The notes beneath the pieces were generated by a model. That model was not told where the DNA came from. It made no database searches and saw nothing but the letters and a program-made list of their open reading frames with translations. The position numbers were made by a program, and so were the translations under genes. Shown in pieces: positions 13,201-23,000 of a stretch of DNA of 64,000 nt (position 1 is the first letter of the stretch; every line of letters starts with the position of its first letter). Where the stretch lies: positions 434,001 to 498,000 of the forward strand of contig CM077832.1 of the NCBI GenBank assembly GCA_039720395.1. Reading direction: 5' to 3'. Source of the DNA: Liquidambar formosana (taxonomy: Eukaryota > Streptophyta > Magnoliopsida > Saxifragales > Altingiaceae).

Positions 13201-16200
13201 AAATCCATCTAGAGCTCTGTTGATGTCCTCTCCACAAGTCACAACCGTGAACATTGAAGCCCCAAATCTCAACCGTGAACACTAAAGCCCCAAATCTGAA
13301 GATTGAGTAGGGAGAAAACCCACCAAACCCCAAATCTGAATTCTGAATGTAACTGGAGAAGTGGAGATTGTAGTTTCTTGGTGGTGCCGTGGTGGAGTCA
13401 CGAGTGGTGGTTTGAGGTTGGCTGGTTGCATCGTTCAGGTGAGCCATCTCAATTCTCGAATCTCGCAATCGCCTCTCGCCGTCATCACTGACCCACAGGT
13501 CCTGTCGCTGCTGGTCTTGCCATCGCAGGTCGTCGCCGGTCTTGCCATCGCAGGTCGTCGCCAGTCTTGCCGTCGCAAGTCGTCGCCGGTCTCGTCGTCG
13601 CTTGTCGTCGCCGGTTGAGTCTCGAAGGCCCTTGCCCCCAAAGCCCTTGCCCTTCATTTTGTTCGAACATTCAACATCCACCGGCCTCATTACATTTTTA
13701 CATATATAATTATAATATTATTATTATATTATATCCTTTTTGTTTTGTTTTCTTCTTCTTTCTTTTTTTTTTTTTTTTTTTTTGCCTTTTTTGGACGGTG
13801 TGGTAAAGACTAAAGAGAGTTTTTTTTCTTTTTACCTAACGTTTTCCTTTCGACAATTGAAAGAAAGGGGTTTTTTTTTTTTTTTTTTTTGGGTTCTAAG
13901 TTGAAAAAAAAGAAAAGAAAAGAGACAAGATATTTTATATTTTAATTAAATCTTAATTAAATTAATATAGGTTAAAAGAGTATATTTCATTTTTTATTTT
14001 GATTGAAAATAACATTTTTTTTCTAATTTTTTTTCCCTAATAGTAAATTTTCTGTTTTATGAATAAAAATTTTTTAATAAATTTTATTGAATTTCTTATT
14101 ACTTACACAGTGCGCTGCTACCTGTTTTAATGTTTTTAATCATTTTATCTATTCTAGATTATTTGTTTTGCTTGTTTTATGCTTCTAATCTGATTGCTCT
14201 ATTTTTTTGGATTTTTTCATGATTTTTTTGGAATTTTTCTAACCTTCTTTCATACGTAATGTTGCGTCTCACCCGAGACGTGACGAGATTTCCGTGACTG
14301 TGATTACCGTTACCGTTACGTGACGGCATCCGAGACCGTGACTTTGAACCATGTCTGAGATGTCATAAGCGCTAAACAGGAGTATTCTTGTCACATTGAT
14401 TTTAAGGCTTACAATGTGATAAAATTGCATGTTGTAGATCTCAGAATGACCTTGGGAATCTGGCTCCCATACAACTCTGGAAGTCTGGATTTTGTTGAAT
14501 TGAATGCATATTCTGTAACATTTTGCAACCACGAGATCTCGGGTACTAGACTTGCATACATTTCTGGCGGTGCATGTGTGCCTGTTAACTATGCTAATGT
14601 GGGATTGAGTTGTATGGTATTAAGGTTGGAAGTTCAATACATGAATCTAAAATTTTCCACTTCAATTGCAGAACTGTTTGGAGCAAAATGTTCCAGTTAG
14701 GGTTGTCCGTGGGCATAAATCTTCGAGTAGTTATGTTGGCAAAGTTTACACATATGATGGCTTGTACAAGGTAACTATTTGGAACATACTCTTTAAGATT
14801 TCTTTCCAATGGACTTTCCACCATCAATGAGCTCGTTATTAGGTTATTTGTGGGTTGCTTTTATGTCCTACATGTTTGGAACTTAGATTCCACTTGTCCA
14901 GTGTGTAAAATTTGGCATGAATAGCTGAATTGTTCCATTTATTTTGTTTTCTATTTTGCAGGTTGTTAAATATTGGGCAGGAGAAAGGTGTTTCTGGATA
15001 TACAGTCTTTAAATATCGCCTAAGGCGGCTTGAAGGACAGCCAATTTTAACCACCAACCAGGTCTGTGTTTTACCCTTTTTTTTTTTTTTTGATAAGGAG
15101 GTCTGTGTTTTACCTTAAGTTCATGGTGGCTCATTTTTTAATTATTGAGATTTTCTGTTCTTAAGTTTGCTCCTTCCTTTTGCAGAGAACTTTTGCCACT
15201 GGGCTTATCTATATTTATATATATTCTCTGAAAATGAAACTTGCAACTCACTGGTCTAATAGATCTGAAGCTAGGTTAAATATTCAACTTAAACATTTTA
15301 CTGTGATATTAGCAAAGGTATCGTCTCGTTCTCATAAGGAACCTAGAATCTTGACACTGGATGGCCTGCTGTTTTGGCTACCACAAATGATGAAGTATTT
15401 AATGGTAGCAAAATCTTCTATAGGCATAGGATGCAGAAGAGATTAAGTGTAGCAAGTGGGTTTTCAAGGCTACTTATCATGGGATAGAATTGGTGCTTAA
15501 CCTTAAATATGAATGCTACGTTGCTGGAGATACATAAGGATTTGCAGTTCGGTATTAGTTGACATCATTCTCATTCTTTATGTACTCGTTCTTTGGCGTG
15601 GTTGTGAGTTGTGACGCTGTTTCATGGATACATGGCCCTTCTTTTGACAAATTCAGATTCTAGTTTGGAGATATTTTTGTAGTGGTGCTATTCTATTTTG
15701 ACCTATTTTATTGCTTTATGTTGTATTTTGCTTCTACCCTGTGTTATTAGAGATTTTTTTTTTTACTCTCGTAGTCTTCTGCCAAGATAAACTTCTTACT
15801 ATAATGTGGTTTCTCAAATTCTTGGTACGCATGTGTTTTTTCAGAATTTCTATGTCTTTTATGTTTCTAATTTAACAATGACCTGGATTCTTTTTCCATT
15901 GTGGCTGGCCTTGTTTAATAAGTTGGATGGTAGCCTATGCTGTAAATAGTATGATGAGCCGGTGAACCAATCTTGTTATGGGTGTTGTAATCATATTTCC
16001 TTTACACTCTTATGATAGGTACAATATGCCCGTGGACGTGTTCCTCAGGCTGTTTCAGAAATACGCGGGTATAAGATGAATAAAATTTTATATAATTAAT
16101 GATTGCTTCTTATTGAATTGTAATTTCATAGTGTGATATCCTTCTGTTTTTCAAATGGCTAAGGTTGGTATGTGAGGACATCACCGGGGGTCAAGAAGAT

Positions 16201-18032
16201 ATTCCCATTCCAGCTACCAATTTGGTTGATGATCCACCTGGTCCACCCACAGGCAAGTTTAATTATGTGCTTTAGTAGCTGTTAGATGGTTAGAAGTACA
16301 TTATTGAAAGAAATTTTGGTAATGTTAGCTTGCTTCAACATCATGTGTTTTAGTTAACTTGTTTTTTACGTTTTCAAAAAATATTTTCATTTTAAGGGCC
16401 CAGGGTTTGCCCAAAGGGTTTCCTTGTTATCAAAAAATATTAACGTTTTAGTTTGGATACCTTTTATTTTTTCCTCTTTTGTTTTGTTTTTGTTTTTTTT
16501 TTTTTTTTTTTTTTGGGGGGGGGGTGTTGGAAGGGGTTAGGGCTCATTCTGCTGATGGCAAGCGAAGTCTGATAATATTTTTTAAGCACTGGGATTGTCC
16601 TGTCCACTGCACTAAGTTTGCTAGCGGTTTTTATGTGTTAGAATTATTCCTCTGCCACACTTAGTTAGCTGGAGGGAATATGTGGAGAGAGAGATAGTTC
16701 TGTGAGTTAAATAATGGGTGATTAGCCTACATGGGTTTGTTCCCTATTGATATGAGTTCAACTCCCCCTGGGCTTACCTTACGGACAAGGTTTGTGGGTT
16801 ATTATTTTCATCAAAAAAAAAAAAAAGGTTTGCGGGTTATTATGTGCATCTGAAGGGATTATTTTTGCACCAAACGGGTGGCGACTCCCTGCCGTTAACT
16901 CCCCTTTGAAAAAGCAGAGGGTGATTAAGGTTTCATGTGGATTAAGCCTGCTCTAATTTGTCTCTAAAAGCCAATAATCTTTTCATTGTCTCATTAATAG
17001 ATTAAAGAGGATTGTAAGTTTGCCTTTGATATGGATTGCAAGGGAGCAGTTGAAACTGCCATACAAGTCGGTGATGCTAGAATTCACAGTTACTAGTGTA
17101 GTGCTACGAGTGGGAAATTCCAATTACTAGTGCTTGTGTGTCATTATGAAATGCAGGTCAATTATATAATAGGTGTCTGTTTAGTATTTTATTTTTTTGA
17201 TGAAGAAAAAAAATTTGAGTCAGTAGTTTGTTTAGTATTTTATGAATGTTGCTTTCTGGGGTAGATAAACATGTCTTTGATGGTTAGAAGCAAATTTGAG
17301 TCAGTAACATATTTTTAGGATTGGATGATAGGTTTTAATGTTGCTTGATACAATTCGCATGGGGGGTGAAGAGCAATCCGATATTGGCATCCAGTGGGTT
17401 CTTTCTGTTCACATTTTATGGTTTAATAAGAAGTGAAAGAAAATGAAAGGAAGCCAGAAGAAAATAAAACATTAGAAAAAAAAAAAAAAAACCGGCAGAG
17501 GAAGAAAATTGTCTCCTGATATCTTATGATCAAGATCAAGGGCGACAAAATTTTTGACACTAGCTAATTTGTTAGATAGTGAGTGGAGCTTGGCCTGGTT
17601 AACTTTTTAGGAAGCCATTAGATCTTGTGGATTTGAAGGATTAAAAATTTTGTATGGAAATCACGTCTCTTGATCCTAACCCATATATATATATATATAT
17701 ATACGGTTATGTTCCCATCAGCACGTGTTGATATAATTTATACCAGCACCATGCATTGAGGGTTGTACTCTTTGCATTGGTCCAATGTACCTCATATCCC
17801 ACTAATGCACAAGGTACAACTCCCAATGCGGGTGTTGATATAAGTTATCGTGCTTACTTGATCATCATCCTATATCGGTTATGTTCCCATCAGCATGTGT
17901 TGATATAAGTTATATCAGCACCATGCATTGGGGGTTGTATTCTTTGCATTGGTCCAATGTACCTCATATCCCACTAATGCACAATGTACAACTCCCAATG
18001 CGGGTGTTGACACGTGCTTACCTGACCATCAT

Positions 18033-18071
<39 letters not shown>

Positions 18072-20014
18072 GTGCCATGGTATGGTGGCATTTGCCTAAA
18101 TTTCCAAATTCTATGCCTCATACTGTTGTATTCTAAAAAATTTCAGGTTACACATATTGCAAGTCTATTCAAGTCTCTGAAAGTGTGAAGCTCCCCACAA
18201 ATACCATTGGATGCAATTGCAAAGGAACTTGTATAGATTCCAAGACTTGTTCATGTGCTAAGCTTAATGGCTTTGACTTTCCATATGTTCATCGTAATGG
18301 TGGCAGGTGAGAAGTAAATACGATTTTAGTTTGACAAATCTGCACAAATTCATTTTGTATCCAAGAATTTTTTAAGCAAGAAGTCCTCCTAATCCACATA
18401 ATACATAAATTTATGAGATTTATTAATGTATTGAGGACATTGGAAAAATACCACACCCCACATTGTCTAAATATAAATTTTAATATGGCTTCATATACCT
18501 GTTTGGTTCCTCCACTTAATAGTTTAGGCTATTAGGTTGGAAACTTAACATGGTATCAGAGTATTTCATTCTTGGGCCGTGTCATTCATGAGCCCGACTT
18601 TGTTGTATACGTGACAAGCCATTTTTTGTCTTGTTAGGCCTACACGTGAGGGGGTAGTGTTGGAAAAATACCACATCCCACATTGTCTAAATATAAAATT
18701 TGATATGGCTTCATATACTTGTTTGGGCATAAGAAGCACGGTTACGGACACGTGACATAGGTACAACACGACACGACATGGACACGTGGATACAACAATT
18801 CCTCAAAATTTAAGACACGATACAGCGGGGATACGACATGAATAGAGCATTTATTTATATATATAATTATAAAATGTCATGTAAAATCACATAGATCTTT
18901 CAAAATGCATACCTTTGTATTGTTTTTAGAAATTCTAATTGAGTTGTTCGTAGAAAATATATGACAAAAAAGAAAAGAATTGATAAAAAGAAGGGGAAAA
19001 AGGGCAAGGTGAGAGGTATCGTGTTGAAAGAGTGTCAGAGAAGTGTCGTGTCCGACATAGACATGCGGCCTTTGGGGAAGTGTCTATGCTTCTTAGGTTT
19101 TTTCCTCCACTCAATAGCGTAGGCTTTTAGGTTGGATACTTAACATGGCAGCAGAGCATGTTGTTTTTGAGCCGTTTTATTTAATCATTCCACTTCCCAC
19201 ATCGGTTAAGTATAAAATTTAACATGACTTCATATATTGATATACCCTGTTTGGGCCCTCCACCCAATAGCTTAGGTTGTTGGGTTGGAAACTGAAGAGA
19301 GGACATATGGGAAGGTATATGTGTCTTGATATGAATTTAAGGTGCTTAACCAAGTGACCTCCGCTATATATATATATAGAGAGAGAGAGAGAGTCATGTT
19401 CAATTGAGGGACAAGTCCAAACCCCAAGGGGTAGCTCAATTGGCAATGGATCTCGCCTCAGGTTCTAAGTTTGACTCTTGCTAAACCACTTAGGGCCATC
19501 CACCAAGGTTTTATGGTTCTCATGGGCCTTGAACTTACCTAGTTCATATGGTTTGTGGGTCTTATACAGGCTCAGGGTTTGCTTGAAGGGCTTCCTCGTT
19601 ATAACCAAAAAAAAGAATAAAAATTGAGGGACAAGTCTTAATTTTAAGGGACAAACTTCAAAAATTTACTTGTGGTTCATATTTTGCGAAACTCACCTTT
19701 GGATTAGATCACTTTCCCATGTAGGTCATGCGTGCCAAAAATCAAGTTGATCTAAAATTAAGAGCTACGTCATCTATAAATGTGAGGTTGTTATTGATTA
19801 AAATTGTTATTTTTTGATCAAGCTACTTCATCCTTAAATTTCCATAAATGATAAATGTAAGGCTGTTATTGGTTAAAAATGTAAATTTTTGATCCATGCA
19901 TGGCCTATATGGGAAGGCAATCTAATCCAAAGGTGGGTTTTACAAAATATGAATCGTGAGTAGAGTTTTTAAGTTTGTCCCTTACACTTATGTTGAGGAC
20001 TGGGTTCTCAATGA

Positions 20015-20084
<70 letters not shown>

Positions 20085-23000
20085 GGAATTAGACATGGGC
20101 ATTTGGTGTTTAACACAGATAAAAAGGTATTTGGCTTGAGATAAAAGGCCAAAATAGGGAGTCCCTCCAACATAGATAATTGTATGGGACAAGCTTGGAA
20201 AGTATTGAGTAAGAGTTGGCAATGGATTGGGTGTGGGCCTGAATTTCTGGTTTAGTCTAATACTAACTTTGCACCTGGGATGCAATAATGCCATGATACC
20301 TTTGGGTAAATTTGCGAGAACAAGCTGCAATTCAGCAATAATATTGGAAAAATTTGAGAACATTTGTTGCTGAGTTAATTAGGGACAAACTAATAAGAAA
20401 GAAAATCCTACTGTTGATAAAAAAAAAAAAAAAAAAAAAAGAGAGAGAGAGAGAGAGAGAAAGAAAATCCTATTGAAACCCTGAAACAAAGTCTCACCAT
20501 TTATTGTGGAGGAAATTTTCTGCCATTAGAAAACATATGGCAATGAGCATAGGTTTCTTTCATTATATTTTGTGTCACGGAATAGAATATTTAATTGTCC
20601 TTTGATGTTATGTTGTATGTGGGACAAAACTTTATCATTGTAGTGGTTTTTTTTTCTTTTTTTTTTTTTAAACATCATTTAGGGGAGTTTGGGCCTTTTC
20701 AATTTCTTAGTATTACAAATTAACAAAAGCGGGAATAGTAGTGGGTGCTGCCCTGCTGCATCTTTTAATAAGTACATTGATTGGAACATTCTGAAAGTGC
20801 ATTTTTAGGAGCAGTATATCTCTTTATATTTTGTTGGAGGATGATAACATTTTGTTGACATGACTTAATAATGGTGGACCATCTTTGTGAAGGACAAATG
20901 CTTAATAGAATAATAGTAGACAATTTGGTTAGTAGAGGCCGGTTTTTGCTCAGTGTGTGAAAGTTGTGCAAAAGAGAGGAGGAATCAGGGAATCATATTT
21001 TTATCCATTGATCTTTTTAAGACATCTGTGGTGCTTCTTTTTCCTCATTGTTGGGGGTTGGTTGAGTGCTTCCCAATTTGGTGATTAATCCTTTTTGTCC
21101 TTGGTGGATCCAAGGTGGTGAGAAAAGCGAAAAGATGAATTGGGATTTAGTGCTGCTCCTTCTCTTGTGTTGTGTGGAAATTGTTTTCCATCAGGCTGAA
21201 ATTCAATGCAGGGATTATGTTGCTGATGGAAAAAATTGGGATTAAATAATATTAACAAACATTTATATCAATTACTATGTTGCTTTTTGACTTGCCCAAT
21301 TTTGATATGTTGGTTGCTTGAGTTAAGGCTTCTTTACTGCATTTATCTTTTTCCTGAAGAAATTCTTGTCTGTTTTGTACTTTCCAGACTAATTGAAGCC
21401 AAGGATGTTGTGTTTGAATGCGGTCCTAAATGTGGATGTGGACCTGATTGTATCAATCGGACATCTCAGAGAGGGTTGAAGTATCGACTTGAGGTTGTGT
21501 AACCATAGCTGATTAGATGCAAGCCCATTGTCTGGCTATGAAAGTATCCTTGTGTTTTGACTTTTGAGTTGTATATGTTTCATATTTAAATGATAGTATT
21601 GGATTTCCACAGGTTTTCCGTACTCCAAAGAAAGGATGGGCTGTCAGATCTTGGGATTATATTCCTTCTGGGGCACCAGTTTGTGAATACACAGGAATAC
21701 TTATGAGGACAGATGAGTTGGATAATGCTTCTGAGAATAACTATATATTTGATATAGATTGCTTACAAACAATGAAGGGGCTTGATGGAAGAGAGGTAAT
21801 GTTAATGGTTACTTTGTGACTTTCGTATGGTATTTTTTTTCCCCCCTCCCCTCCTCTCCCCTGGGCACTTCCAAGTGGTGGAGTAATTTCTATGTTTTGA
21901 ATTTTTCTGTTAATTTTTGTTATTCAAGTGATAGTTTGTTTGTTTTTTTTTTATAATATAAATTGCTAAACCTTTCAATGGAGGCCGTGGAAATCATCTA
22001 GAATTCACTTTGCATACCTATTTTAATTCAAATTTTTCTTTAAATATATGTTCCATGTTTATTGGTTTGTATACTTACGTTCCATTAAGTTTCACCCTTT
22101 TTTCCTTGGACAATACTTGGCTTCTCACAATGGAGGAGCAACTCCTCCTCCCTCCCACTCATATTATGCCATGTGTCTCAATTAGTTTTAAAAAATATGT
22201 ATATATGGATACGGACACGTGGATACAAATATATGGACACATTTATATTCATTTGGACACATAAATATATATATACGTGGACATGTGGATGCATGTCTAT
22301 AATAACATAACATAGCGATACCTGTACATAATCAATTCTCTTTTTTTTTGTTAGACATGTGGCATAATATGAGTGGGAGGGAGGAGGAGTTGCTCCACTT
22401 TGAGGAGCCAAGTATTGTTCTTTTTCCTTGATCTTCTGCACCTAGTTTCTTTTAAATTTGAGTTAGTGTGTGTATGCTTATGATTTATTAAGTTTGACAG
22501 CTCTTACATAGTCGTCTGGAAAATTCTTAAGGTATCTGAAATCTACTTCAGGCATGGATTTTTACATTAAAGAGCCTGAAATTTTACTTTAATAGTTGTG
22601 AATCTTGTAATTAGTGTGGGCAAGTTTAGTGTTGATAACACAGTGGAAGTGATGGTCCCAACCTGCTGAGTGGTCGTGGGGTAGGCAACTGGATCCAAAG
22701 AAGCGTTGCATTTATTTCTTCCAATGACAAATTCACTACAAAGGTGCCCTTTGAGAACCTATTCCTGTCATTGATGCCGTGACCTAGATCACCTTGTTTC
22801 TCGAACTTCGAAAATCAAATGGTTGAGCTGATCTTTCAAGTGTGTGATTTCTATGATCATGTTTGGTAATTTATTTATTTTTTCTCTACGCCCAGTTGGA
22901 ACAATTTTATGAGTTTGTTTTGGTCATGGCAACGTAGACCAATGACTACACTAATACTGAGTAATATGGTTCAAAAGAAGGCACTACATGGACTAGGGAA

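Larger units (their letters stand above)
16253..18146 (+). other. GC-AG intron 10 of SUVH4
   Basis: The donor is ACAG|GCAAGT and the acceptor TTTCAG|GT. The join rebuilds the conserved P-T-G-Y-T-Y-C segment before the pre-SET domain. Confidence 0.85.
19365..20080. mobile_element. Foldback MITE flanked by mirrored microsatellites, carrying a SINE
   Basis: Left order: (TA)n(GA)n, GAGGGACAA, AAGGGACAAACTT, TTCATATTTTG, CACCTTTGGATTAGAT, TTCCCAT. The right side, about 19905-20080, is the reverse complement in mirrored order and ends (CT)n(TA)n. The arms are about 150 bp plus the microsatellites. A complete SINE interrupts the left arm. Confidence 0.75.

Noticed and set aside
13142..13690. 182-codon minus-strand frame with D/R/T-rich repeats
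   Set aside because: The repeats come from the 25-bp minisatellite inside a transposon; all frames over it stay open because of its GC-rich composition.
19905..20363. Frame with (RE)n and (YI)n runs
   Set aside because: A translation of CT/GA and TA microsatellites.
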